A stretch of DNA of 64,000 nucleotides from Saprospiraceae bacterium (GTDB lineage: Bacteria > Bacteroidota > Bacteroidia > Chitinophagales > Saprospiraceae). The notes beneath the pieces were generated by a model. It saw nothing but the letters and a program-made list of their open reading frames with translations, was not told the DNA's origin and ran no database searches. Position numbers and translations under genes: made by a program. Of the stretch, positions 35,537-44,110 are shown piece after piece (the first letter of the stretch is position 1; every line of letters begins with the position of its first letter). Where the stretch lies: positions 1 to 64,000 of the forward strand of contig JADKCC010000017.1 of the NCBI GenBank assembly GCA_016714785.1, written 5' to 3'.

Positions 35537-37767
35537 TTTTGTGGGTGCATATTACCATCAAAACCTCTTTGTAGGTAAGTGAAATATCCGTTTGCATATC
35601 CTTCGTTCAACTCTACTACCGTTGGTGTAGCAGCATAATCATCTGCAAACGCCCCGATATTCGCTGCCGACGCTGGTTGTGGTCTTGAGTCGATATCTGT
35701 GTAACCTGCTATCGCTGCTGGACTTGCATCCAATCCACAGCTAAGGTGTACTTCTCTCGTTGGTACTGCTAAGTCAAATACTGATATTTGGTTGAAAGTG
35801 AATGTTTGGCTACAGATTGCAATATTGCCAAAACCATCTACATATTTCCAATCTCTGATCAATTTACTTGCGCCACAGTTGGTACTTGTTACTCTATCTT
35901 CAAAGGTAACACTTGTTACTCCACAATTATCCGTGTAAGTAGGAGGTGTCGTCAATTTGCTCTTGTTAGCATTCAATCCTGGGATGTTGTATAACATACC
36001 TACTGTTTCTCTCTTCACTATCTCGATATCATAACATGCAAACTGGCATTCAGGTGCATTTGATGGGTTAGTTAAGAATTGACCAGGTCCTGTGACTGCA
36101 ACAGTATAAGCTCCTGTCGCAGAGTTAGCCCCAAAAGTAGTCATAACATATACATACTGAACACCAGCAGTAAGTGCAGTTGTAAATAAAGGGTCCAATC
36201 CACCTGCTGTATCATCATTTGCAATGATAAAATTAGCACAAGGATCTGCTGGATTAAATGGTGCTTGGTATAGGATTGCATAAGTATCACCTGCAGAGTT
36301 TGCTGCATTAAAGGTATAATTACCTGTAACAGATACAGCAAAAGTGTGTGTATCATAGAATGACACATTAGTTCCTGCAGCACAAGCAGCAGTACCTGTC
36401 GGTCTCACGAAAGTAGGATCCGTATTTGCAATTGCTCCTGTAAAAGGCGCTAATGGAGACAATGTAGTAATATCTTGACAACTACATGTAACTACAGGGG
36501 CGATCTTGTCTTCTACATTTACATACCCCCAAGCACGATTTCCTGTTACAGGATCTAGTACTTCTACTTCTATTCTCTTTCCTATGTCTGAACAGTTAAC
36601 CCATACTGCACCATAAGTGTAACCTGGGTACGCTGGATTTGTTGCAAGTGGTATAGTCAATGCTTGTGTAGGTGGTGTGCCACTTACTACTGGATTTCTC
36701 CTCATCAAATAACCATCATAACATCCATAAGGTCCACCTTCTAATATCATATCTGTAGTGACTAATGACCATCCGTCATCGTCCAAGCTTACATTTACTT
36801 GATCGTTTGCTACCAAACTACTCGTAGGATTTGGATAAGGCAAGATAGTGATATCAAACTCACAGTCATCTATAACCGCTCCAGAAGCATCAACCAACTC
36901 ATACTCCAAGGTGTAAGTACCAGGTCCAATATTAGATCCTGTCAAAGGACCAGCTGTCTGAACGATATCACAATCACCAGTTGAAGTTACTAAGTTTGGA
37001 ATAGTAAAAGTACATGCTCCTGCCGGTAAAGTGATATTTTGGTCACCAGAACAAACCAACAAACCACATGCGCCTTGTGGTGGTGCAACAGGACAAGCAC
37101 ATTTAATACTTGCTATATCGGGTGCAGGCACTGTAAAACTAAAAGCTAGATCACATTGTGCAACTGAAGCATTATTCGCAAATACTACTTCAAAAAAACC
37201 AGGATTTACAGTAACACTATAAGGTTGTGTCAACGATGAGCCAACATCACCTAAGTAGTTTGCACCTTGATTAGCAGGATTATAAGGTGCCGCATTCATA
37301 CCATCTGCTGATTGATATACAGCAGCATGTCCATTGGTACCACAAGGGGTTAAGCCTGTATTTGGATCAAAATTAATTGTGATACAAACTGGCGTGCTAC
37401 CACAATTGGTAAATTGCAATGCACTATAACCATAAGTAGTAGCAGCATTAAAAATACCAGGATACGCTTTTGATGGACAAACTGAAGCTACACCATCTCT
37501 AAAAATACGTCCAGATTGTGTACCTACTCTCTCGATTGAACCTGGTGCAGGACTTGCTGAACCAATTCTAACATCAATTCGTAAACTTAAATCATCACAA
37601 TTAGCTGCGTTGAACGCTGCGACATTGCTTGTTGGAGTGCTCAAAGTTGCAGGCTGTGTTTTATCGCCTGGCTTATCCGAGATTGGATAAGAACCGCTTA
37701 CCTGAGCATTGACCGTAGAAATAACAGTCAATAGGGGTAAAAGAATGTAAAGAAAAAATCTTTTCAT
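35488..37767 (-). CDS. giant protein, N-terminal piece: signal peptide and Ig-like repeats
   Basis: The 759-residue piece starts with a clear signal peptide (FFLYILLPLLTVISTVNAQ). Residues about 25-210 form a first beta domain (DDLSLRIDVRIGSASPAPG). Several Cys-containing beta units follow, including a PPC-like stretch (HTFAVSVTGNYTFNAANSAG, then TAGVQYVYVMTTFG), and HYR linkers such as KIAPVVTCSCQD. The codons are more GC-rich and more even than those of neighbouring genes, which may reflect strong expression. The frame ends with shifted text (MEYVISILHTPTK). Confidence 0.85.
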   Translation of the reverse strand: MKRFFLYILLPLLTVISTVNAQVSGSYPISDKPGDKTQPATLSTPTSNVAAFNAANCDDLSLRIDVRIGSASPAPGSIERVGTQSGRIFRDGVASVCPSKAYPGIFNAATTYGYSALQFTNCGSTPVCITINFDPNTGLTPCGTNGHAAVYQSADGMNAAPYNPANQGANYLGDVGSSLTQPYSVTVNPGFFEVVFANNASVAQCDLAFSFTVPAPDIASIKCACPVAPPQGACGLLVCSGDQNITLPAGACTFTIPNLVTSTGDCDIVQTAGPLTGSNIGPGTYTLEYELVDASGAVIDDCEFDITILPYPNPTSSLVANDQVNVSLDDDGWSLVTTDMILEGGPYGCYDGYLMRRNPVVSGTPPTQALTIPLATNPAYPGYTYGAVWVNCSDIGKRIEVEVLDPVTGNRAWGYVNVEDKIAPVVTCSCQDITTLSPLAPFTGAIANTDPTFVRPTGTAACAAGTNVSFYDTHTFAVSVTGNYTFNAANSAGDTYAILYQAPFNPADPCANFIIANDDTAGGLDPLFTTALTAGVQYVYVMTTFGANSATGAYTVAVTGPGQFLTNPSNAPECQFACYDIEIVKRETVGMLYNIPGLNANKSKLTTPPTYTDNCGVTSVTFEDRVTSTNCGASKLIRDWKYVDGFGNIAICSQTFTFNQISVFDLAVPTREVHLSCGLDASPAAIAGYTDIDSRPQPASAANIGAFADDYAATPTVVELNEGYANGYFTYLQRGFDGNMHPQKWTMEYVISILHTPTK

Positions 37768-37838
37768 GAGAATGAGTTTTGGTTAAAAATTCAAAAAATT
37801 ATAAGAATTAGGCTTGAGTAAAACCTACATTCACACAG

Positions 37839-37846
37839 CAAAGGTA
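37839..37846 (-). promoter_or_regulatory. -7 box of the giant-gene promoter
   Basis: On the minus strand TACCTTTG matches TAnnTTTG exactly and lies 72 nt before the start at 37767. A -33 match was not found. Confidence 0.5.
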
Positions 37847-38716
37847 TTTTATAAAATTTATAATGTGTGCGTAAATAATAATTAATTTTATATAATTTTA
37901 TATTAACTATGTAATAAATTAAAATACAATGCATTATAAATAATTTTAATTTACTTTTATAATATAGAATATTAATATTTTCTTAAAATAAGTTAAAATT
38001 CTTAATTCAGATTAATATTATATTTAATATATATTTTATATTTATTACAATTACTTAGTAAAACTTAATTTTAACGCTTTCATCAAACTTAAGTGCTTAA
38101 TTAGTCATAATTCTTAAATTTTAATACTGTTAAAATTTAATTATTTTTTGTTAGACCTACATGATATAGTTTGGGCAATCCTATAACATTATCAATTCAT
38201 TTCTTAAACTTTTACTGAATTGTAAAAACAATAAGGCTATATAGGGCTTGCTGACTATGGTGCAACCAATTGATAAATAATAAATTATGTCTATAATAAA
38301 CAAATTAAATGCAAACCTTTTAATTGATTTTGTCCAAAAGTCGTGTACCTTGAGTTGGCTTTTGCCTTATGCAGGCGGCAGTTACTTTTTTGCATTGCCC
38401 AAAAAAGTAACCAAAAAAACCAAAATGCTTTTTCTATTGCCATAAGTATTTCATATTTAATCCTTTCTGCTTTTTATGGCAATAGACGCACTTTTGTTTC
38501 TTCATTCACTATTGCTTGTTTTTTGAACGATAATCTCCGTTAAACTATTAACCAAAAATAATAGCTGACTTTTTCAGCAGACCCTATATAAGAATCAATA
38601 AATAATTTACTAATAATTGGGTCATTTAACTATGTAACAAGCAATAACATTTATCATCTACAATATAAATTTTCGTTAAAATCAACCTATTTTACCCATT
38701 ACTCCGTTTCTTTATT
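37847..38716. other. gene-free AT-rich intergenic region
   Basis: Between the divergent giant gene and the 196-residue barrel gene there are about 870 nt of very AT-rich sequence with no convincing coding frame. The only marked structure is the hairpin repeat at 38382-38410 within a slightly more GC-rich patch (38340-38420). Confidence 0.6.
38382..38410. repeat. intergenic palindromic repeat
   Basis: TTACTTTTTTG (38382-38392) and CAAAAAAGTAA (38400-38410) form a perfect 11-bp stem around CATTGCC. Sequences of the type TTACTTTTTTG-loop-CAAAAAAGTAACC are, as far as I recall, common dispersed intergenic repeats in this phylum. Confidence 0.7.
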
Positions 38717-38724
38717 TACTTTTG
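38717..38724 (+). promoter_or_regulatory. -7 box of the 196-residue protein gene
   Basis: TACTTTTG matches TAnnTTTG and ends 24 nt before the ATG at 38749. Confidence 0.45.
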
Positions 38725-38748
38725 ACCTGAATTTATAAAATAAGTAAG

Positions 38749-39339
38749 ATGAGAAACATCATAATTGCAATTACTTTTGTATGCTTTTTTTTGACTTTTG
38801 CTACCGAAACGGAAGGTCAAGTTAGGAAACGTACAACAACAACGAAAACAACGAAATCAACAAAAGAAAAAGTAGCAAAAGATGAAACTAACTTCCTAGA
38901 CAAGGGATATGCGGAAATAAAATTTGGGAATCTAGGCTTCTTTAATGGTCTGAGTTTATCTTCCAAACTTAATGTTGGCTATAAATTCCACGATCGATTT
39001 AGTGCTGGCGGCGGATTTAAGTTATTTTTTAATCAATACGTAGTGCCTAATGCTCCGGATCCTTCACTTCTTGATATTGGAGGATTTATACATGGCCGAG
39101 CCAAAATTACTAAAGAAATATATTTCCAAGGCGAATATGCCTTCATGAAATACGAGTATTATGACCAAGGTGTAAAACTTAGCCAAAGTGCCAATTCGCC
39201 TTTACTTGGTTTAGGATATATGAGTGGCACTGATAAGTGGAGGTTTGGAATTGAAATATTATACATTACAAGTGAGAGAGCAAGAGATATTCAAAATTCA
39301 ATAGTAGAATATTGGTTTGGTGCAAGTTATAATTTTTAA
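38749..39339 (+). CDS. outer-membrane beta-barrel-like protein
   Basis: The 196-residue protein has a signal peptide (IIIAITFVCFFLTFATETEG), a short Lys/Thr-rich low-complexity stretch (RTTTTKTTKSTKEKVAK), and then about eight amphipathic strands such as YAEIKFGNLGFFNGLSLSS, LNVGYKFHDRFSAGGGF and YWFGASYNF with the C-terminal aromatic residue of barrel proteins. It is similar in style to small OmpA/porin-like proteins of Bacteroidota. The function is unknown. dus starts 12 nt downstream and may be co-transcribed. Confidence 0.8.
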   Translation: MRNIIIAITFVCFFLTFATETEGQVRKRTTTTKTTKSTKEKVAKDETNFLDKGYAEIKFGNLGFFNGLSLSSKLNVGYKFHDRFSAGGGFKLFFNQYVVPNAPDPSLLDIGGFIHGRAKITKEIYFQGEYAFMKYEYYDQGVKLSQSANSPLLGLGYMSGTDKWRFGIEILYITSERARDIQNSIVEYWFGASYNF

Positions 39340-39351
39340 CAATCTATTTGA

Positions 39352-39672
39352 ATGGTAAAAATTGGTAAGACTGAATTAGGTGAATTTCCTTTATTACTTG
39401 CACCTATGGAAGATGTGAGTGATCCTCCTTTCCGAGCATTGTGTAAAGAGCAAGGAGCAGATCTCATGTACACCGAATTCATATCAGTGGAAGGTCTGAT
39501 CAGAGATGCATCAAAAAGTTTACAAAAATTTGACATATATGATGAAGAGCGACCAATAGGTATCCAGATATTCGGTGCAGAAATAGAATCTATGGGTCGA
39601 GCTGCCGAAATAGTCGAAGAAGCAAAACCCGAGTTGTTAGATATAAATTTCGGATGCCCCGTAAAAAAGTAG
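39352..39672 (+). CDS. tRNA-dihydrouridine synthase, N-terminal piece (frameshifted gene)
   Basis: This frame holds the first half of the Dus TIM barrel: LGEFPLLLAPMEDVSDPPFR, in parts, EFISVEGLIRDA, GIQIFGAEIESM and LDINFGCPVKK, where the Cys of GCP is the catalytic acid of the family. The stop after KK results from a run of six A at 39663-39668; seven would give GCPVKKVVCKMAGAGIL and join the next piece. Dus enzymes reduce uridines in tRNA D-loops using FMN and NADPH. The text is closest to the DusB type. The start at 39352 is 12 nt after the preceding stop. Confidence 0.88.
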   Translation: MVKIGKTELGEFPLLLAPMEDVSDPPFRALCKEQGADLMYTEFISVEGLIRDASKSLQKFDIYDEERPIGIQIFGAEIESMGRAAEIVEEAKPELLDINFGCPVKK

Positions 39673-40352
39673 TTTGTAAAATGGCAGGTGCAGGTATCCT
39701 ACAAGATATACCTAAAATGATCAGACTCACCGAAAAAGTAGTCAAATCAACTTCACTACCTGTGACTGTCAAAACAAGGTTGGGGTGGGATGAAAATTCT
39801 CTCAATATAGAAGAAGTAGCGGAAAGATTACAAGACATTGGGATCCAAGCACTTTCTATTCACGGACGTACTCGCAAACAAATGTATAAAGGCGAGGCTG
39901 ATTGGACATTGATCGGCAAAGTCAAAAACAATCCAAGAATACACATACCTATATTCGGTAATGGAGACATAGATACGCCTCAAAAAGCTTTGGAATATAA
40001 GGAGAGATATGGCGTAGATGGCATTATGATAGGCAGGGCGAGCATAGGATATCCTTGGATATTCAGGGATATCAAACAGTATATGGCTACGGGCAACATA
40101 CCCGATGCACCATCTATCGATGAAAGAGTGGAAGTAGCAAGGAAGCACTTGATGAAAAGCATAGAATGGAAAGGAGAAAGAGTAGGTATTGTAGAAATGA
40201 GGAGACATTATACCAACTATTTCAGAGACCTTCCTAATGTTAAGGAATTTAGAGCGCGATTGGTGAGTGAAATGGAAAGTGCAGCATTGAATGAGATTTT
40301 GGATGAATTAAAAGCACATTATCAAGAAATGATGTTGCATACAGAATATTAA
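39654..40352 (+). CDS. tRNA-dihydrouridine synthase, C-terminal piece (frameshifted gene)
   Basis: From VVCKMAGAGILQD onward the frame carries the rest of Dus: LPVTVKTRLGWDEN, IQALSIHGRTRKQMYKGEADW (given in parts), the FMN phosphate loop PIFGNGDI and DGIMIGRASIGYPWIF, plus the C-terminal helical domain. Residues MPRKK at its start are out of frame. With one A added at 39663-39668 the whole gene is 39352-40352 and about 333 residues, normal for DusB-like proteins. cca follows after 12 nt. Confidence 0.9.
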   Translation: MPRKKVVCKMAGAGILQDIPKMIRLTEKVVKSTSLPVTVKTRLGWDENSLNIEEVAERLQDIGIQALSIHGRTRKQMYKGEADWTLIGKVKNNPRIHIPIFGNGDIDTPQKALEYKERYGVDGIMIGRASIGYPWIFRDIKQYMATGNIPDAPSIDERVEVARKHLMKSIEWKGERVGIVEMRRHYTNYFRDLPNVKEFRARLVSEMESAALNEILDELKAHYQEMMLHTEY

Positions 40353-40364
40353 TAGATTGACCTT

Positions 40365-41774
40365 GTGATGGTATTTAATATAAAACCCTACGAAAGAAAA
40401 ATATTTGAACTTATACAATTGTCGGCCAACGAGCTCAATGTTCCAGTGTATGTAGTAGGTGGATATGTAAGAGATAGATTACTGGCGCGTGAGTCCAAAG
40501 ACCTAGATGTCGTATGCGTAGGAGATGGCATAGCTCTCGCCGAAAATCTAGCATCAAAACTAAGACCATTACCCTATATTGCTGTATATAAAAGATTTGG
40601 TACCGCTATGATACGACATAAAGAATTGGAGATAGAATTTGTTGGTGCAAGAAAAGAATCTTATAGTTTAGACTCACGAAAACCTGCTGTTGAAAATGGT
40701 ACATTGGAAGACGACCAAAACAGACGTGATTTTACTATCAATGCGCTTGCTGTAAGCCTCAATGAAGATGACTATGGGCAAATCATTGACTCTTTCAACG
40801 GTTTTCATGACCTAGAGAATAAAATCATACGAACACCTATGGATCCTGACAAAACTTTTGCGGACGATCCACTCCGTATGATGAGAGCCATACGTTTTTC
40901 TACCCAATTGGACTTTACGATTGAGCCAATTACATTAAAATCCATTGCTAAAAATAAAAATAGAATTAACATTGTATCTAAAGAACGTATTAGTACCGAG
41001 CTAGAAAAAATCATTCTATCAGATCGGCCTTCCAAAGGCTTCAAACTGTTGTTTGATACAGGGCTGTTACATCTTATATTCCCTGAAATGGCTGCATTGT
41101 ATGGCGTAGAAATTAGAAATAATATAGGTCACAAAGACAATTTTTATCATACCCTCGAAGTATTGGAAAATGTATGCCGTGAAGGCGCAAATCTATGGCT
41201 TAGATGGGCTGCTATATTGCACGATATCGCCAAGCCACCTACCAAACGTTTTGACCCGATACTTGGGTGGACCTTTCATGGGCATGAAGCACTAGGTGCT
41301 GCAATGGTCCCTAGAATCTTCAAAAAAATGAAATTGCCATTGGACAATAAAATGAAATACGTACAAAAATTAGTCCTACTACATTTGCGTCCTATCGCGC
41401 TAACCAATGATAAAGTGACTGATTCTGCAGTGCGTAGATTGTTGTTTGATGCTGCGGAAGATATAGATGATCTGATGACCTTATGTAAAGCAGACATTAC
41501 GTCCAAAAACGAAGGCAAGGTCAATAGATACAAAGAAAACTACAAGGTATTGATGGAGAAAATCAAAGAAGTAGAAGAAAAAGACCATTTGCGCAACTGG
41601 CAGCCACCTATCTCAGGTGATGACATCATGCGGATATTTAAGTTGCCTCCATCTAGAGAAGTGGGCATCCTGAAGACAGCCATCAGAGAGGCGATTCTGG
41701 ATGGAGAGATCCCCAATGATTATGGCGCCGCTTATCAGTACATGATGGAAAAGGCCAAAGAATTGAATATGTAG
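40365..41774 (+). CDS. cca: CCA-adding enzyme/poly(A) polymerase family tRNA nucleotidyltransferase with HD domain
   Basis: The 469-residue enzyme adds or repairs the CCA end of tRNAs. The class II nucleotidyltransferase core shows VYVVGGYVRDRLL and the catalytic KDLDVVCVG (DxD, about residues 45-53), IEFVGARKESY, the RRDFTINALA helix, and DPLRMMRAIRF. An HD domain follows (RWAAILHDIAKPPTKRF, about 285-300) that may give a phosphohydrolase activity or act as a spacer. The starting ATG at 40365 is 12 nt after dus, so tRNA-processing genes are grouped here. Confidence 0.94.
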   Translation: MMVFNIKPYERKIFELIQLSANELNVPVYVVGGYVRDRLLARESKDLDVVCVGDGIALAENLASKLRPLPYIAVYKRFGTAMIRHKELEIEFVGARKESYSLDSRKPAVENGTLEDDQNRRDFTINALAVSLNEDDYGQIIDSFNGFHDLENKIIRTPMDPDKTFADDPLRMMRAIRFSTQLDFTIEPITLKSIAKNKNRINIVSKERISTELEKIILSDRPSKGFKLLFDTGLLHLIFPEMAALYGVEIRNNIGHKDNFYHTLEVLENVCREGANLWLRWAAILHDIAKPPTKRFDPILGWTFHGHEALGAAMVPRIFKKMKLPLDNKMKYVQKLVLLHLRPIALTNDKVTDSAVRRLLFDAAEDIDDLMTLCKADITSKNEGKVNRYKENYKVLMEKIKEVEEKDHLRNWQPPISGDDIMRIFKLPPSREVGILKTAIREAILDGEIPNDYGAAYQYMMEKAKELNM

Positions 41775-41870
41775 GGGCTTATATAGCAGGAAAGTATGAA
41801 AGCACCAGAGTTATATAATAAGCCAATTTATCTTAAACTGACACCTTTGACATACTTCTTCTAACTTTAA

Positions 41871-42191
41871 ATGAATAAGATCAAAAAAAATATCAGAAGT
41901 TATAGCCAATTACTATCGAAGGCCATTTTAAATGTGTTTATGGAGAATATAATTCCACTTAAAAAAGCCGTTACTCAAATTTCAATCATTAGTGGCTATA
42001 ATGTATCTCAAGAAATGCCTTGTAACATCATTAATCACCATAATTTCCCAATAGATGAAATAGTTAAAATTAAAGTTGCCATTTCAGATATAAAAAATTC
42101 AATACTGAGTCCACTCATTAAAGTCAAAAATGATGAAATGCCACTAAGACTCCAAGACTATTTGGTTAACTCAATACTTAAACCTAATTAA
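41871..42191 (+). CDS. hypothetical protein, 106 residues
   Basis: The frame encodes MNKIKKNIRSYSQLLSKA, a helical basic start, then a mixed alpha/beta region ending VNSILKPN. No family was recognised. It follows cca by 96 nt on the same strand and abuts the repeat-rich region. Codon use is AT-biased like the flanking DNA, so it may be a real small gene or a remnant. Confidence 0.4.
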   Translation: MNKIKKNIRSYSQLLSKAILNVFMENIIPLKKAVTQISIISGYNVSQEMPCNIINHHNFPIDEIVKIKVAISDIKNSILSPLIKVKNDEMPLRLQDYLVNSILKPN

Positions 42192-42336
42192 ATCTACCTT
42201 TCTCAACTTTTCCACAAAAAAACACTTTTTAAATCCCCCTGGGCCCCCTATAGTAATACATAATAATAAATGTAATGTGTTCTATTTAATTAAAATGCAA
42301 ATCTAAAGGAAATGACCAAGGCTGATAAGGAAAAGT

Positions 42337-42380
42337 GGGAGATGAAGGGAGTTCGGCTAGCCGAATTCCCTTCATCTCCC
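42337..42380. repeat. 44-bp near-perfect palindrome, copy A of a dispersed family
   Basis: The arm GGGAGATGAAGGGAGTTCGG is repeated in inverted form on the other side of a CTAG centre, with a single G-T mismatch over 22 bp. A related 45-bp palindrome lies at 59505-59549; left arms agree at 17 of 20 positions and right arms at 15 of 20. Outer arms AAATGACC/GGTCATTT extend the structure to 42310-42408. Confidence 0.9.
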
Positions 42381-42595
42381 TACCTTAAACTTTAATACTA
42401 GGTCATTTCGAAGGAGTTTTAGAGACTGAGAAACCCCTTTTTTAGTCTCAAATTTTTTAAAATACTAATTTGACAAAGTTGAATTAAATTCCAAAAATAG
42501 TTTTTAAACGCATTGATATTGTTTTTTTTAAGCATAAGACTATTTCCTCAACCAACAACTTCAAAAATTGAACTTAAAATCTAAATTTTATGCTG

Positions 42596-42923
42596 TCCCA
42601 GATTGGAGCAGCAAATAATATTAGCTGGATGCCAAGCTCCAAATCGGGGTACGGAATAATATTCGTTTATTAACCGTGTCCAAATCGGGACTCATCAAAA
42701 TGTACCTATACCAAGGGTATCCGCCGCGGAACTACCCAAAATACATGTAAATTAAGGGTATCCAAAATGGATGCCCCAATTTTACGATTTTGATGACCAT
42801 CTCCAAAATGGATACCCTAATTTTACGATTTTTATGCCTATCTCCAACGCGGAAACCCAAATATATTCGTTAGACAAGGCTCTCCGCCGCGGATACCCCC
42901 ATTTTAGACATATTCCGGGTATT
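42596..42923. repeat. eight diverged 41-bp tandem units, each with a TCC-n5-GGA type palindrome
   Basis: TCC anchors occur at 42596, 42638, 42679, 42720, 42761, 42802, 42843 and 42883, giving spacings of 42, 41, 41, 41, 41, 41 and 40. Most units read TCC, five or six variable bases, GGA, then a CCC group and an AT-rich second half. The core changes between TCCGCCGCGGA (units 4 and 8), TCCAAAATGGA (units 5 and 6), TCCAACGCGGA (unit 7) and TCCAAATCGGG (units 2 and 3). Two cores keep self-complementarity beyond TCC/GGA: TCCGC pairs with GCGGA and TCCA with TGGA. In unit 4 the outer GGGTA/TACCC arms also pair; in unit 5 GGGTATCCA pairs with TGGATGCCC allowing one wobble. Confidence 0.9.
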
Positions 42924-43068
42924 TTCTTTTCATCTTGTAGGTATTTGGGGTATTTAGGGCTAGAATTTAGGTTGTTTTGTGACTACAATTGTAGCATTTT
43001 TATAACAATTTCATGGTTATATTATATTGATGGGTTTATGCTCGGTTTCTTTTATGATTTCTTTTTAT

Positions 43069-43107
43069 GAAAAGCTAACAATGTATTGGATTGCTTTTTA
43101 TATTTGT
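43069..43107 (+). repeat. 39-bp module, copy 1
   Basis: GAAAAGCTAACAATGTATTG starts the module, which ends with TATATTTGT (a possible -7 box). It matches copy 2 (44724-44762) and copy 3 (45613-45651) at 33 of 39 positions each. It lies 172 nt before the DoxX-like gene start. Confidence 0.85.
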
Positions 43108-43279
43108 CCTTGAAAGGTAAAACCAAAGGTGTAAAGAAAGTTAACATTAATGTTTGTTAATGGATAGGATGCAAGTTTTGCTTAGTTTTAAAGTGGTGTA
43201 CTATTGTAAATAGACACTCACTAAAGGTAGGATATCAAAAATAAAATTCTAAATAAGATACAAATAAAAATTAAACAAA

Positions 43280-43642
43280 ATGAAGAAGAATAAAATATTT
43301 TTTTGGACATCGACAATAATTATCGCGCTTATGGAAGCCGTGATGCCATTAAGCACGTGGATATTTGCACCAGAGTATATGACCTTTGGAACAAAAGCAC
43401 TTTCCTATCCTGACTATTTTGCTTATTCCCTTGTAATAGCCAAAATATTAGGCGTAATAGCCATAGTTTACCCTAAAACGCCTACAATGCTCAAAGAATG
43501 GGCATACGCAGGTCTTTCATTTACATTAATATTTGCATTTATTAGTCATGCTTGTGTGGACAAAAATATTGGTTATATGATTATGCCATTGGCCGTCTTG
43601 GGCATATTAGCTGTTTCATACATATACAAAGATAAAATTTAA
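43280..43642 (+). CDS. DoxX-like small membrane protein
   Basis: The 120-residue protein has four predicted helices: about 8-25, 48-66 (YFAYSLVIAKILGVIAIVY), 72-92 and 98-115 (PLAVLGILAVSYIY). The pattern of helix 2 followed by PKTPTMLKEWAYAGL matches the DoxX-like (DoxX_2) family, whose members are poorly characterised but often sit with small stress or glyoxalase-type genes. It stands 22 nt before a VOC gene and is first in a run of small, independent genes between repeat modules. Confidence 0.82.
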   Translation: MKKNKIFFWTSTIIIALMEAVMPLSTWIFAPEYMTFGTKALSYPDYFAYSLVIAKILGVIAIVYPKTPTMLKEWAYAGLSFTLIFAFISHACVDKNIGYMIMPLAVLGILAVSYIYKDKI

Positions 43643-43664
43643 AATAATGATTAAAAAATAAAAA

Positions 43665-44072
43665 ATGGCAAAACAAGTATTTATCAATTTAGCAGTTACA
43701 AACCTTCAACAATCTATGGACTTTTATACTGCATTAGGATTTACAAACAATCCTCAATTCTCTGACGACACTGCAAAATGTATGGTATGGTGTGAAAACA
43801 TTTTTTTAATGATTATGACACACGAAAAAATTTCAAGTTTCGCAACAAAACCTATTGCTGACACAAATTCAAATTTAGCCGGTATTTTTTCATTGTCTTT
43901 GGAAAGTATTGAAGAAGTGAACACTCTAATGACAAATGGACTTAATGCAGGTGGCATCGAAGCTAACGAAATGAGAGATTATGGTTTTATGCAACAAAGA
44001 ACGATTGAAGATTTTGATGGGCACACATGGGAATTATTTTATATGGATATGAGCAAATTTCCAAATGAATAA
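43665..44072 (+). CDS. VOC-superfamily glyoxalase-like protein
   Basis: The 135-residue protein starts QVFINLAVTNLQQSMDFYTA and has two beta-alpha-beta-beta-beta modules, the second ending in EDFDGHTWELFYMDMS with the Glu that often binds metal in this fold. It resembles glyoxalase/bleomycin-resistance proteins. The substrate is not determined by sequence. It lies 22 nt after the DoxX-like gene and 38 nt before a second VOC gene. Confidence 0.88.
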   Translation: MAKQVFINLAVTNLQQSMDFYTALGFTNNPQFSDDTAKCMVWCENIFLMIMTHEKISSFATKPIADTNSNLAGIFSLSLESIEEVNTLMTNGLNAGGIEANEMRDYGFMQQRTIEDFDGHTWELFYMDMSKFPNE

Positions 44073-44110
44073 AGTAAATGCTAATAATCAATTTCAAAAA
44101 ATAAAAACCA

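Larger units (their letters stand above)
31903..37767 (-). pseudogene. giant HYR/dockerin/T9SS surface protein gene, broken by six frameshifts
   Basis: Seven overlapping minus-strand frames encode consecutive pieces of one protein of about 1,950 residues: signal peptide, many Ig/HYR-like repeats with paired Cys, a dockerin-like pair and a type A T9SS tail. The breaks are single-base changes near 35537-35540 (A lost), 35346-35348 (A lost), 34401-34404 (G gained), about 34080 (T gained), 33760-33785 (base gained) and 33502-33506 (A lost). Correcting each restores family text, for example VDKKAPTPYCVSISTAIM at the last junction. All sit in or beside short homopolymers, which suggests sequencing error, although real decay is possible. 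The intact form would be a secreted adhesin or matrix protein, paralogous to the gene at 47223-51554. Confidence 0.85.
42192..43279. other. repeat-rich, gene-poor intergenic region
   Basis: More than 1 kb without a convincing gene. It holds a C/G-rich patch (CCCCCTGGGCCCCC, 42235-42248), a 44-bp palindrome (42337-42380) with outer arms AAATGACC (42310-42317) and GGTCATTT (42401-42408), a smaller stem GAGACT/AGTCTC (42422-42427 and 42444-42449), eight 41-bp units (42596-42923), and the first copy of a 39-bp module (43069-43107). The open frame at 42771-43070 is not coding: it crosses units whose length is not a multiple of three. Confidence 0.8.

Noticed and set aside
39654..39672. Programmed frameshift in dus
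   Set aside because: A run of six A and an immediate stop resemble a slippery site, but the same kind of one-base break occurs in three other loci here, so a sequencing or assembly indel is simpler.
42596..42923. CRISPR-like array
   Set aside because: Units of 41 bp diverge along their whole length; there are no identical repeats with unique spacers, and no cas genes are nearby.
42771..43070. Open frame of 99 codons
   Set aside because: It runs across 41-bp units that are not a multiple of three, lacks homologous-looking text and starts inside a repeat core.
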